From an uncultured Eubacterium sp. (GTDB lineage: Bacteria; Bacillota; Clostridia; Lachnospirales; Lachnospiraceae): a stretch of 64,000 nucleotides of DNA. The stretch covers positions 1 through 64,000 of the forward strand of contig CAUCXT010000003.1 in the NCBI GenBank assembly GCA_958446835.1, read 5' to 3'. Every line of letters starts with the position of its first letter. Positions within the stretch are counted from its first letter, which is position 1. Made by a program: the position numbers and the translations under genes. Under the pieces are notes generated by a model. The model saw nothing but the letters and a program-made list of their open reading frames with translations. It made no database searches and was not told the DNA's origin. Positions 16,725 to 26,819 of the stretch are shown here, piece after piece.

Positions 16725-18539
16725 CTATCTGCCCTGCACAGCTTTCTGTGCCGTCATCTCAATTGAATATTTCTCCGAATAGTAATTAACATCCTTCGCC
16801 ATATCGGACACCTCAGAATTTCTCATGTCCTTAAGGTACTGGTGTGTATTGAAATCATCGGACTCAAATTCCATCATCGCAACAGCTATGTTCGAACAGT
16901 GTGCCACAATACGCTCAAGGTTTGTCAAAAGGTCATTAAAAACAAAGCCATTGATAGCATCACAATTACCGCTCTGAAGTCTCACTATATGATTTCTCTT
17001 AAGTTCCGCACATAGCATACGAACTGTTATCCTTAAAGGTTCTACCTGTCGAGCCATATCTATATTATCCTCGGTAAATGACTTCACGGTCATATCAAGC
17101 TCTTCCTTAACAGCATTATATAAAATAACCAGTTCCCTGTTGGCATCATCCGAGAACTTAATCTTTTTCTCCACTATCTCCTTCGCTGCACGCGATATTC
17201 CGCAGGCATGGTCGGCAATTCTCTCAAAATCACTCACTGTATGAAGATACTTGGAGTTCTGTCTGGTCTGGTTTTTGTTAAGACCTATAGCAGTTATCTT
17301 CATCATGTATGTATCAAGCTTATCTTCGTACTTATCAATTACAGTTTCTTTCTCCTGAATAAGATTATACTGTTCAACAGAATAATTTTCCATTAGGTCA
17401 AATGCTCTCATAACATTCTTCTGTGCTTTTCTTGCCATTCCATTCATGACTGTGCCGACCTGTGTAAGAGCAAGCTCAGGGTTCCTAAGGAAACGCTCCT
17501 CAAGCAAATCAAAATCCGCCTGGTCTTCAACATCATCCGGTGAATCCTTGATTATCCAGAACATAAGCTTGTTAATCTGCTTAATAAACGGTGCCAGAAT
17601 AATGATAGTAACTGTTCGGTATATGGTGTTGAGAAGTGCAATTGATACAGATTTCATCTCTAAATCCATAAATGCAAACTGTCCACCACGAGTCACCACA
17701 GCCTGTATTGCGTAAAAAAGTGTTCCGCAGATAACCATACCTGCCAGATCATTAAAAAGATATACAAGCGCTGTTCTCTTTCCGTTTTTATTAGAGCTCA
17801 TTCCACTCATAAGAACAGGACATGCTGCACCGACACCAATACCCATAACTATAGGAAGTGCCGCTGAAAACGGAAGATATCCCGACATGGCAACAGACTG
17901 CAGAATACCCACAGACGCGGACGCACTCTGCAGCACAGCAGTAATAATAATACCCAGAAGTATTCCAAGAAAAGGGTTGGAAAACTTCGTAAGCATTCCC
18001 ATAAAAAACGGATTATCCTGAAGCGGAGCCATAGCATCCTTCATCGTTGACATACCAATCATAAGAATGGTAAATCCAAACATAATATCACCTATAGCCT
18101 TGTGAGTCTCCTTCTTTGAAAGGTTTCTCACAAAAAGACCGACTATCGCAACAATAGCGGCAATACTTGATGATGACAGAAGTGCCGCAACACCACCTGC
18201 CCCTTGAATATCCGACAGACATAGAATCCAGCCTGTGATGCTCGTTCCTATATTAGCACCCATTATGATACCAATTCCCTGTACAACCTTCATCATACCG
18301 GAATTCACAAATCCGACTACCATAACAGATGTTGCTGAGGATGACTGTATAATAGCTGTAACCCCCGCTCCCAACAAAATTCCCTTAAGCGGAGTACTTG
18401 TCAGCCCATATAAAAGCGTCTCAAGCTTATTTCCCGCAACCTTCTTAAGACCATCTCCCATCACACTCATACCATACAGGAAAAGTGCGATACCACTAAA
18501 CAGTCCCAGAAATAATAACGTTACCGATACAGCATCCAT
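16725..18539 (-). CDS. Na/Pi cotransporter family protein with PhoU-like domain
   Basis: A 604-residue membrane protein. The N-terminal half carries two inverted Na/Pi-cotransporter repeats with the hallmark motifs QSSSATSVMVVGFVNSG (residues ~66-82) and LQSASASVGILQSVAMSG (~200-218). The C-terminal 200 residues are a cytoplasmic PhoU-like helical domain (YLHTVSDFERIADHACGISRAAKE). Members of this YjbB/NptA group move phosphate with sodium, sometimes outward. The ATG at 18539 has GAGGA 7 nt upstream; a GTG two codons earlier is possible. It is monocistronic. Confidence 0.88.
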   Translation of the reverse strand: MDAVSVTLLFLGLFSGIALFLYGMSVMGDGLKKVAGNKLETLLYGLTSTPLKGILLGAGVTAIIQSSSATSVMVVGFVNSGMMKVVQGIGIIMGANIGTSITGWILCLSDIQGAGGVAALLSSSSIAAIVAIVGLFVRNLSKKETHKAIGDIMFGFTILMIGMSTMKDAMAPLQDNPFFMGMLTKFSNPFLGILLGIIITAVLQSASASVGILQSVAMSGYLPFSAALPIVMGIGVGAACPVLMSGMSSNKNGKRTALVYLFNDLAGMVICGTLFYAIQAVVTRGGQFAFMDLEMKSVSIALLNTIYRTVTIIILAPFIKQINKLMFWIIKDSPDDVEDQADFDLLEERFLRNPELALTQVGTVMNGMARKAQKNVMRAFDLMENYSVEQYNLIQEKETVIDKYEDKLDTYMMKITAIGLNKNQTRQNSKYLHTVSDFERIADHACGISRAAKEIVEKKIKFSDDANRELVILYNAVKEELDMTVKSFTEDNIDMARQVEPLRITVRMLCAELKRNHIVRLQSGNCDAINGFVFNDLLTNLERIVAHCSNIAVAMMEFESDDFNTHQYLKDMRNSEVSDMAKDVNYYSEKYSIEMTAQKAVQGR

Positions 18540-18718
18540 AACCACGTCCTCGTTTCTTTTATTCTTTTATTCTCCTATTCATAACATACGTGATTATTGT
18601 AATACAGTTTTTTTCGTTTTTCAAGAAATTTACAGTGCCATTGCTCATTGTTCACAAATATTTTACAATTACTGATCCCTGTTTCGCAGACATTTGTCTT
18701 TAATTGCAAACGCTATTG

Positions 18719-19285
18719 TTAACTTCTCTTGTTAAATTTGTATCCTGTGATTGAACCTACAATTCCCCCGGCGATATGTGCCATATTAGATATATTGTCA
18801 TCCAGAAATATACCATCATACACCTGCTGACCAAGGTAAATCATTGCTACAAGCACAAAACTGATAGGAATTTCTCCCTCCCTAAAGCTCGTAAACGATG
18901 TCAACAATATAAACGCGAACACCACTCCACTCGCACCGCAGAGTGCAACCCGCGGAAAAAATATATAATTTATAAGTCCCGTCACAAGCGCTGTGACAAG
19001 AATGATCTTCAAAATATTGTCCCCACCATGCTTCTCCTCAAGCATAGGTCCAAGCAATAGCAGATATGAGGCATTTCCTATAAAATGCACCCACCCGCTA
19101 TGTCCAAGCACATGCGTGAAGAACCGCAGATACGTCAGTGGATTGGTGAGCGACGAATGATACGTCATAAACAAAAGCGCATTGCTCGCCCCCTGTGTCA
19201 TATAATTTAACAGCGTTGCCGCAAAACACAGCAACACAAATGTGAGTGTAACCGGGGCATTGTAGGTCAGGCGGATTTTTTTCAT
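18719..19285 (-). CDS. Rhomboid-family intramembrane serine protease
   Basis: A 188-residue, six-helix rhomboid. The catalytic serine is in LCGASGVVFAF (GASG, about Ser120) and the catalytic histidine in NMAHIAGGIVG (about His170); WVHFIGNASYLLLLGPMLEEKHG is the conserved helix-2 region. It cleaves transmembrane substrates within the membrane; the substrate is unknown. AAGGAGG stands 8 nt before the ATG. It is monocistronic and is the last clear core gene before the defence island. Confidence 0.88.
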   Translation of the reverse strand: MKKIRLTYNAPVTLTFVLLCFAATLLNYMTQGASNALLFMTYHSSLTNPLTYLRFFTHVLGHSGWVHFIGNASYLLLLGPMLEEKHGGDNILKIILVTALVTGLINYIFFPRVALCGASGVVFAFILLTSFTSFREGEIPISFVLVAMIYLGQQVYDGIFLDDNISNMAHIAGGIVGSITGYKFNKRS

Positions 19286-19503
19286 AAAGTTTGCCTCCTT
19301 TATATCGGTTTAAATAGGCAGTTAATTCAAATAGGCAATTAGTCTAAATAGATACTCTGTTCAAAAATCAAAAATTCATGTCTATCTTTAAAACTCTTTT
19401 TTGCTTAAAGGCTTTTGCTTATAATTTTCTCTTATACAGCGCAATGATATATAATCAAAAAGAACCATAAAATCACTGTTTTCGCTTTTAGCGGAACCGA
19501 CAA

Positions 19504-19653
19504 ATGATTATCTTGATTATTATTTTAATCCTTATTATTTTGATTGCCGCCGCAGTATTTCTGGTGCTTCACATTGTTCCAAGCCCGGCAGTATTCTTCT
19601 CAATCTGTAGTATATTGCTCATTATGAATCCGCCGAAGCATTGGAGTAGGTAA
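19504..19653 (+). CDS. Possible small membrane protein, 49 residues
   Basis: An ATG at 19504 opens a 49-residue frame: a very hydrophobic N-terminal helix (MIILIIILILIILIAAAVFLVLHIV) and a second hydrophobic stretch (AVFFSICSILLIM) ending PPKHWSR. It would form a two-helix membrane hairpin. The upstream GCGGAA is a weak ribosome binding site and I recognise no family. It could be a real small protein beside the rhomboid gene or an AT-rich chance frame. Confidence 0.35.
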   Translation: MIILIIILILIILIAAAVFLVLHIVPSPAVFFSICSILLIMNPPKHWSR

Positions 19654-19734
19654 TTAATAGGGCTTGAAGAGACCGTTTCTTTTTTGGTATCATTCTAATC
19701 GTCCATATCTCCAATGACAATTCTATCACTTTCC

Positions 19735-19763
19735 GAGCGTTTTTGCAACGCAACAAACGCTCG
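19735..19763. other. Hairpin in the left flank of the CRISPR array
   Basis: GAGCGTTT (19735-19742) pairs with AAACGCTC (19755-19762) around a 12-nt loop, extended by one C-G pair on the outside. The rest of 19654-19985 is AT-rich with no gene. A 10-bp inverted pair (GTTTCTTTTT near 19675, AAAAAGAAAC near 19791) encloses the hairpin. It may be a terminator or a small RNA; the sequence does not decide. Confidence 0.4.
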
Positions 19764-19985
19764 CGTGTGTTTATGCGTGCGTTTATTTACAAAAAGAAAC
19801 TGTATAAAAATCTTTTATACTTAGCTTTCTTCTTTCAATTCATCTACTATATATTTTTACGGTGATGCAAAACATTTTCAACAGATAACTTATCATAAAG
19901 TATATATTTTTCTCTTTTTATTCTATTGTATAAATATTTCGCAATTATATCGCAAAGTTTCCATCGCATTATCATCTAATGTATA

Positions 19986-21928
19986 ATCCAATTTCCTAAT
20001 AATCGCTTGGTATGGTATAATGATCTGCAACTTGAGCTTTCACCGGAGCTGGTTGTTGTTCCCGGTTATCGCTTGGTATGATATAATAGGCACAGGTCAG
20101 CAAATTGGCTGAAAATAGTTGTTGTTCCCGGTTATCGCTTGGTATGATATAATTAAAGGCTCATTTAAGATTAGCCTTTTGTGGTTGTTGTTCCCGGTTA
20201 TCGCTTGGTATGATATAATGCAATCTGTAACAATCATACACTAGTCATGTTGTTGTTCCCGGTTATCGCTTGGTATGATATAATATCACATTTTAGTACT
20301 ATTTTTAAGTGCTTGTTGTTGTTCCCGGTTATCGCTTGATATGATATAATTAAGACACATATTGGATGTATTGCAGTATGTTGTTGTTCCCGGTTATCGC
20401 TTGGTATGATATAATCAGCCTTTTGCTGTTGGAAGTTGGAAACATGTTGTTGTTCCCGGTTATCGCTTGGTATGATATAATTCTAGTGTCTGATTGCTAC
20501 GGATTGCACAGTTGTTGTTCCCGGTTATCGCTTGGTATGATATAATCCTTTTGAATATCGTATCATGTTGAAATTGTTGTTGTTCCCGGTTATCGCTTGG
20601 TATGATATAATTAAGGCAACCCACGGGGGCGGTGTGCTGTCGTTGTTGTTCCCGGTTATCGCTTGGTATGATATAATCAAATTCGGCGTTGTTTCTAAAG
20701 GCAACGGTTGTTGTTCCCGGTTATCGCTTGGTATGATATAATATATGCGTCAAGCAAGTATTTGAGCAAATAGTTGTTGTTCCCGGTTATCGCTTGGTAT
20801 GATATAATCTGCCGCCTGTTTCTGGTAATCTTCCGGCAGTTGTTGTTCCCGGTTATCGCTTGGTATGATATAATAAAGCGGAATTTACTTTCTGACAAGG
20901 ACAGGTTGTTGTTCCCAGTTATCGCTTGGTATGATATAATCAAGACCGAAGCAGATAGTTATAAGGGTTTGTTGTTGTTCCCAGTTATCGCTTGGTATGA
21001 TATAATTTGATATTTACATATCTCTTCCAAAACAATGTTGTTGTTCCCAGTTATCGCTTGGTATGATATAATAAAGCATATGTACAGATTGTCCCCAGCG
21101 CAGTTGTTGTTCCCAGTTATCGCTTGGTATGATATAATTTGAGCTTGGTGCCTACACCACAGAGGGCTGTTGTTGTTCCCAGTTATCGCTTGGTATGATA
21201 TAATAGACACAGTGTCAAGTAGCTAAGGAAGATTGTTGTTGTTCCCAGTTATCGCTTGGTATGATATAATCCCTCGCCCGCTTATGATGGTATCACTCGG
21301 GTTGTTGTTCCCAGTTATCGCTTGGTATGATATAATCTATAAACAATATAGGTATACCCACTTCCGTTGTTGTTCCCAGTTATCGCTTGGTATGATATAA
21401 TTAAGGACCCGGCAACTGTTACCGCCACAAGGTTGTTGTTCCCAGTTATCGCTTGGTATGATATAATTCCTAAGAACAAATGACTGTTTAGGCATTTGTT
21501 GTTGTTCCCAGTTATCGCTTGGTATGATATAATTACCGTAGTCGAAAAATAGATTAATCGCCGGTTGTTGTTCCCAGTTATCGCTTGGTATGATATAATT
21601 CTAGCTAGTGCAAACTATCTTGTTATCAGTTGTTGTTCCCAGTTATCGCTTGGTATGATATAATCTGTTGCGGATGAAGCTCCGCAGTTGCCTGGTTGTT
21701 GTTCCCAGTTATCGCTTGGTATGATATAATATTTCATAATCAATGTATTACCAGCCAATGGTTGTTGTTCCCAGTTATCGCTTGGTATGATATAATTAGA
21801 AGCTGATGACGATAGCTCAACAGATGGTTGTTGTTCCCAGTTATCGCTTGGTATGATATAATTGGTAAATTTTATATAATGTGAGGTGATTAGTTGTTGT
21901 TCCCAGTTATCGCTTGGTATGATATAAT
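19986..21928 (+). CRISPR. Type II-C CRISPR array, 30 repeats and 29 spacers
   Basis: The repeat is 36 nt, starting GTTGTTGTTCCC and ending GGTATGATATAAT. I count 29 intact copies (20052-20087 to 21893-21928) and one degenerate copy at 19986-20021, whose first half has decayed. Spacers are 30 nt, with seven of 29 nt. Copies 1-13 read CCCGG at repeat positions 10-14, copies 14-29 read CCCAG; the copy ending at 20350 has one extra change. Every copy, even the degenerate one, ends in TGnTATAAT, an extended -10 promoter. crRNA orientation is plus, opposite to the cas genes, because the tracrRNA anti-repeat on the minus strand pairs with this strand. Confidence 0.98.
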
Positions 21929-21937
21929 ATAGGGAAC

Positions 21938-21977
21938 GAAAAATCCCCGTGTTTATATATGTTCACGGGGATTTTTC
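21938..21977. terminator. Bidirectional hairpin between the array and cas2
   Basis: GAAAAATCCCCGTG (21938-21951) pairs perfectly with its 14-nt complement at 21964-21977 (12-nt loop). It starts 10 nt after the last repeat. With A/T runs on both arms it can stop array transcripts running right and the cas operon running left; it could also be part of the acquisition leader. Confidence 0.8.
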
Positions 21978-22030
21978 ATGTAAAAAAATCTTAGAAAATT
22001 GTACTTTTTCTCTCTTATAATACTCTTTTT

Positions 22031-22351
22031 TCAAAAAATATTTATCAAGTCCGTCGATTCATCCAAATCATGAAATGTTGATGTCCCTAATAGAATATCT
22101 ATAGAGGAATATTGTTTTTCAGACAATATAAGGCAACGAACCGAACCTTTTTGAGGAAGATTTTGTTTAAGACGTTGCTTATGTGTCTCTATTGAATCCG
22201 AACCGTTGCAAAGTCTTGAATACACCGACCATTGCACCATTACATAGCCATCTTTTAATAGGAATCTGCGAAATTTTGCTGCTGCTTTTCTATCTCTATC
22301 CTTCACAACCGGCAAGTCAAAAAATACCATAAGTCTCATAAATTTATTCAT
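22031..22351 (-). CDS. cas2: CRISPR-associated Cas2
   Basis: A 106-residue ferredoxin-fold subunit of the Cas1-Cas2 spacer integrase: MRLMVFFDLPVVKDRDRKAAAKFRRFLLKDGYVMVQWSVYSRLC, with the conserved Asp12 after the first strand. It bridges two Cas1 dimers and sets spacer length. The start overlaps the cas1 end by 8 bp with AGGTG upstream, so the genes are translationally coupled; Met5 is an alternative start. It is the last gene of cas9-cas1-cas2; no csn2 or cas4 follows, which defines subtype II-C. Confidence 0.95.
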   Translation of the reverse strand: MNKFMRLMVFFDLPVVKDRDRKAAAKFRRFLLKDGYVMVQWSVYSRLCNGSDSIETHKQRLKQNLPQKGSVRCLILSEKQYSSIDILLGTSTFHDLDESTDLINIF

Positions 22352-23249
22352 AGCTATGCACCTGCAAAGGTATTAATTCAGGAAGTTCTAAGTCCGTTCT
22401 GTTGCCTTGAATCGCTCCACTGTAACTATAAACAAGGATATCAATACAATTGCTTATGATGCGCTTCTCTCCTTTCAGTGACATATCATAGTTAATTATA
22501 TTAAACAAATCTCTTTTTATCTGCGGTGTTAAATCTGTATCCACCTCAGACATATCAAAATGACTTGCAACATATAAATCAACCAATGGTCTAAACACTT
22601 CAATAAGGTCATCCGCCAGATTAAAGCTATTCAGCTCGCTATGATGAAACATTCCTATCGACGGTTCTAAACCATAGCACACAATCGACCTTGCAATCAG
22701 ACCTCTTATTATGGCGTAAGCATAATTCATTGCTGAGTTAACAATACATTCATCTGCTCTTGTAAAGCTTTCGCCGTACAAAATGCGGAAATAATATGCC
22801 GCCGCCTTTGCCTCAACATGTGTCTTATCTCCCGATTGCACCTCTTTTGTCATGGAAAGTAATTTTTCATATTCAGAGGAAAAGCCTATGTTTTTAAGAC
22901 ATAACGCCTGATTTTTTATCTTGAATATAATAATTTGCTGCCAAAGCCGCTTAATCAGCGGCTTTCCGACTTCCATCTGTTTTGTGAGCATTTTGAAATG
23001 TCTGCTGTGCTTAACCATAGGCAAAAGCACAGCATTAGGTAGATGTCTTTCATCACACACATACAGTGCAATCCCTTGGCTTGCGAATTTTTGAAGCATA
23101 TATGCGGATACCGCGACAGATTGATTTTCTATCAAAACACAATTGATATCCTCAAGCGGAAAACTGATTTCTTTATCACCTATAACTAACTGGTCATTTT
23201 TAATGTGTAAACCTACAGAACTATCAATCTTTATGTTGCGATATCCCAT
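22344..23249 (-). CDS. cas1: CRISPR-associated Cas1 integrase
   Basis: A 301-residue Cas1. The N-terminal beta domain (about 1-80) is followed by the alpha-helical catalytic domain with the metal ligands Glu146 (HVEAKAAAYYF), His202/203 (GMFHHSELNSFNLADDL) and the acidic residues at 213-217. It joins new spacers into the array. GGGAGG stands before the ATG, 15 nt after cas9, and the frame overlaps cas2. All catalytic residues are present, so adaptation is probably functional. Confidence 0.97.
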   Translation of the reverse strand: MGYRNIKIDSSVGLHIKNDQLVIGDKEISFPLEDINCVLIENQSVAVSAYMLQKFASQGIALYVCDERHLPNAVLLPMVKHSRHFKMLTKQMEVGKPLIKRLWQQIIIFKIKNQALCLKNIGFSSEYEKLLSMTKEVQSGDKTHVEAKAAAYYFRILYGESFTRADECIVNSAMNYAYAIIRGLIARSIVCYGLEPSIGMFHHSELNSFNLADDLIEVFRPLVDLYVASHFDMSEVDTDLTPQIKRDLFNIINYDMSLKGEKRIISNCIDILVYSYSGAIQGNRTDLELPELIPLQVHSYE

Positions 23250-23264
23250 ACATCCTCCCTTGGA

Positions 23265-26200
23265 TTAATTAAATAGCATGCGCTTTTCTTTGTGTACAAA
23301 TGAAATATTGCCTAATACATCAACTTGACATTTTTCAAGTTTTCTTAATCCTTGAATACCTAAACTATCAAAATATGCTTTCTTATCATGACATTCTCCA
23401 TCAATAGAAGCCTTACTTATATTAGCACCTGTGTAATATGCAAAAACAGAATTTTCACTATACACATTTTTATTTATATCGTGAAGCGGGACACCTTTAT
23501 CACTTTCAATATAAATCAAGTCTTTTGAATACAAGCTAAAAATAAAATTTTCTTCCCTCATCTCTCGCCATTCTGACTGTATTTTAGCCTGTGTTGCCGC
23601 TCTATTAGGCATCCTTTTTTTCACCACATCTGATACATAAATAGGAACAAAGTAATATTTCTTCTTACCTTTATTCTCCTCACAGAATACATCAATTCTT
23701 ACCATATCACCATTAGATGCTATTCCATTTTCTCCAACCGGCACTCCCGATGTCTGCTTTTCACACACTTTAATTTTCTTAACTACCGGTCCTGAAGTTC
23801 CGTCTGCCTTTGGCTTATAGAATGGCTCCAAAAAAGCCTCTTTAGCATTACCGTTGAATTGTTCAAGTCGTGAAATTAATGCATTATAAAGCAATCTATC
23901 ACTATCTGGATTAAAATATACTGCATTTTTATCATAAATTATCTCACCATTTATATATTTTATATCTTGAATAGGTACCTTATATACCACATATCCCTTA
24001 TCTAAAACACCTCCCCCTTCTTTATAATATTTCGCTGAACGTATAGTCTCCTTGTGTGCCTGTCCGCTTACCTTATGATTAGGCATTCTTGAAACAAATA
24101 TTCCGTCAAGCACTCCCCTTCGTCCAGGTCTGCCCTTGACAAACATCCACTCAGGATAGTTAATACGATTACTGACATCCGTATATGCCATAAGATATTC
24201 TAATGGTGATGTTTTAAAATCTATTGCACCTACCGCTCCATTATAACGCGCCATACGAATATCCAGCTCCTCCTTAAAATTCTGCCATGGCAGTGGAAAT
24301 TTCTTACCGGATTGCTTATCATATTGTTCTCTGGTAACAACAATGTCCTCAAATTTCTCCTTGGACTCATCTTTTACATGTCTATTAATTCTTTCAAGCT
24401 TTGATTCCCTATATTTAAAGTACTCCGAAATAGAATTAATCATTCCCTGTGTTGTACATGCGATAACAACTGCATCCTGTGCATGATGAATATGTGTTCT
24501 TCTGTCCTTTTTCTCAAGTCCCCATCCTCTACTTAAAAAACTGGTGATTGAACCATTTAACGCCATCACCTGCTGTGTCTTTTTCTTTGTAGAATTCTGA
24601 TATGGCTTTAGATAAAGATTTTTACGTATTAAATTATATATAAATGTTGTGGCATACTGCGTATCCTGCAAATTACGTCTTTTAAATTCATTAGTATCTT
24701 CATCTGTAATAGTTTTCTTTAATAATTTCTGTCTTTTTTTATAATCATTTATACAGTGTTCAACTCTGATAGTAAATTCTTCCCAATCTTTCTCTCCACC
24801 ATGTGATATTAAATACTCATACGGAGTTCTGTTTCCTTTAAGCCTATTCGCCTCAGACCTCACAAGAACTTTATTGCGATAGCTGTCATCAAAAGTTTTA
24901 CTATACGGAAGAATATGGTCAATATCATACCCTCCATCACCGGAAAATAGTTCATATGCCGATATTTTTTTACCTGTATACAGACATATTTCCCTCTGTT
25001 CCTTCCAGAGCCGATACTTAACAATATCTTTGCCTGTAGGAATTGCTTTAAATTCCCTTATTTCATCAAGGATTTTAGCATTTTCCGCGCACCTCTTTTC
25101 CATATCTTTGTCTATCTTATCACGTTCTTTCTTATTCTTTGCCATTTCCCTTGATAATTCAATGCTAACAGCCTGCGGGCTGCCATATTCAATGATAATA
25201 GCATTTATTACTTTAATAGTTTGCGACACAGCACGTCTTACTACCGGATTAGTGATTTCATTTAAAGTTTCTTTAATTTTCTGTCCTTCATCATCCCTTA
25301 ACAATATTGATTTTCCCGTACAATTGTCACCCACAAAATCACCATAACCAGCCAGCTTACATGCCTCACTATATACTCTACCTTCAAGTAGAAAAGGAAT
25401 TATCTTGTTCATCGCCACCAGAGATAATCCCTGTGCTTTATTGCATGACAATTTAAGTAAATCATTACATTCTGCCTCTCCTATCCCCAAAGCTCTTAAT
25501 TCTTTTAACCTGCTATCATCATTTTTATATCTGGCAAGATTATATGCTATTTTATCATATAAATCTGCGCGATTATCGTCCAATATTTCACCAGTGCATT
25601 TCTCTTTCAATGCTTTTGCCATGTTATGATAATTTGTCATTTTAATAAATATGCTTTGCTCACTATCTTTTTTCTTCCCTTTACTATATGTAAGATTATA
25701 AAACTTTTCATTTTCCGTAAGAGCAAGCTCTTTTCTAACTTCGGAATACTTTACATCGTTTTGAATATGAAACAATTGAATAATTTTCTTACGCTCCAAC
25801 TCTGTAAAAGCTCTTTTATTTCCATCGGTATCTACAATTTTTGTATGATTCATAGTCTGCAAAGCAACAAACAATTCAGATGTATATGCTGCTTTCGGTG
25901 CACGTCTCTCCCCATTTTTTTCTTCAAAAGGACACTTTCCAAAATCAAATCCATCCAATGCATACTTACTAGGATATCCCGGACCTTGATCAAATGAACG
26001 CTGACTTAAAAATATATCTAAATATTTTTTCTCCAATTTATCAGATGCCGATTCATTTCCGTATTTTCTTTGAGATTCAAATATTTTATGAACCTCATCT
26101 ACCAACACGTCTCTAAGTATGATTACTTTATATTCCCCCCTCTTATTTCTAGGACAGAATATATATCCATTTGTATTCAAATCACAGTCTATTTTAAATT

Positions 26201-26795
26201 TTTCGTCAAGATACAGCATTTCACCAACTGTTCTGTACCCTTTTTCTTCCATAATCCTTTTATTAGCGCTTATACTTTCTTTTATCGCTCCAATTTCCTT
26301 TTTCTTTGTAGCATCACTATCATTTTCAGTTTCTTCTGCCTTGCTGTTTGACTTAAACCCTCTATGCTTTGCAATATGTAACAGAACCTGAGCCAGCTCA
26401 TCATCTGTAAGTACCCTGTCTAGTCCTTCATATCTAAGCCTGTATACATCAGGAAGCCCTGCCTTTTTATAACGCGTCTCAAACTCTTCAATATCTATAA
26501 GCCCTTCTGTCTCAAAAAGCTTCTTAATACGCTCTAATCTATGTCCGCGCCTTCTGGTTCTTCTCCTAGTTGAACGAGCCTCACGACGTTTAGCCGAAAG
26601 TAATTCACCTGAATTATCCGGAGCATCGAAGATTCTTACACCCAAATCAATGATTCTGAACGGTTCATCATGGCTATCATTTTCAAGCACAGCCCACCCA
26701 ACGGACGCAATACCTATATCAAGTCCTATTCTATAATTCAAGTCTGTAGGCTTAGGTACATCTGTTTTTCTGTTTAACTGCTTAATCTCTTCCAT
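23265..26795 (-). CDS. cas9: CRISPR-associated endonuclease Cas9, type II-C
   Basis: A 1176-residue RNA-guided nuclease. RuvC-I has Asp26 (YRIGLDIGIASVGWAV), then the arginine-rich bridge helix (~70-92), a recognition lobe, RuvC-II with Glu546 (VSIELSREMAKNKK), HNH with His627 (YDIDHILPYSKTFDDSYRNKVL), RuvC-III with His771/Asp774 (THIHHAQDAVV), and a C-terminal PAM-interacting region. All nuclease residues are intact. The start at 26795 follows AAGGGAG; a frame reaching 26873 is rejected because those extra codons lie in the tracrRNA. Absence of csn2/cas4 and the convergent array indicate II-C. The PAM is not readable from this sequence. Confidence 0.97.
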   Translation of the reverse strand: MEEIKQLNRKTDVPKPTDLNYRIGLDIGIASVGWAVLENDSHDEPFRIIDLGVRIFDAPDNSGELLSAKRREARSTRRRTRRRGHRLERIKKLFETEGLIDIEEFETRYKKAGLPDVYRLRYEGLDRVLTDDELAQVLLHIAKHRGFKSNSKAEETENDSDATKKKEIGAIKESISANKRIMEEKGYRTVGEMLYLDEKFKIDCDLNTNGYIFCPRNKRGEYKVIILRDVLVDEVHKIFESQRKYGNESASDKLEKKYLDIFLSQRSFDQGPGYPSKYALDGFDFGKCPFEEKNGERRAPKAAYTSELFVALQTMNHTKIVDTDGNKRAFTELERKKIIQLFHIQNDVKYSEVRKELALTENEKFYNLTYSKGKKKDSEQSIFIKMTNYHNMAKALKEKCTGEILDDNRADLYDKIAYNLARYKNDDSRLKELRALGIGEAECNDLLKLSCNKAQGLSLVAMNKIIPFLLEGRVYSEACKLAGYGDFVGDNCTGKSILLRDDEGQKIKETLNEITNPVVRRAVSQTIKVINAIIIEYGSPQAVSIELSREMAKNKKERDKIDKDMEKRCAENAKILDEIREFKAIPTGKDIVKYRLWKEQREICLYTGKKISAYELFSGDGGYDIDHILPYSKTFDDSYRNKVLVRSEANRLKGNRTPYEYLISHGGEKDWEEFTIRVEHCINDYKKRQKLLKKTITDEDTNEFKRRNLQDTQYATTFIYNLIRKNLYLKPYQNSTKKKTQQVMALNGSITSFLSRGWGLEKKDRRTHIHHAQDAVVIACTTQGMINSISEYFKYRESKLERINRHVKDESKEKFEDIVVTREQYDKQSGKKFPLPWQNFKEELDIRMARYNGAVGAIDFKTSPLEYLMAYTDVSNRINYPEWMFVKGRPGRRGVLDGIFVSRMPNHKVSGQAHKETIRSAKYYKEGGGVLDKGYVVYKVPIQDIKYINGEIIYDKNAVYFNPDSDRLLYNALISRLEQFNGNAKEAFLEPFYKPKADGTSGPVVKKIKVCEKQTSGVPVGENGIASNGDMVRIDVFCEENKGKKKYYFVPIYVSDVVKKRMPNRAATQAKIQSEWREMREENFIFSLYSKDLIYIESDKGVPLHDINKNVYSENSVFAYYTGANISKASIDGECHDKKAYFDSLGIQGLRKLEKCQVDVLGNISFVHKEKRMLFN

Positions 26796-26819
26796 AAGTA
26801 CTCCCTTCAACATAAAATA

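Noticed and set aside
19675..19800. Attachment site or insertion-sequence ends (10-bp inverted pair)
   Set aside because: No transposase or integrase and no target-site duplication were seen; the sequence is AT-rich and the match is short.
20695..21210. Repetitive open frames (IISYQAITGNNN repeats) in the array region
   Set aside because: They are translations of the CRISPR repeats and have no ribosome binding site.
21929..22030. csn2 or cas4 downstream of cas2
   Set aside because: Only about 100 bp of non-coding sequence with a hairpin lies between cas2 and the array, so subtype II-A and II-B are excluded.
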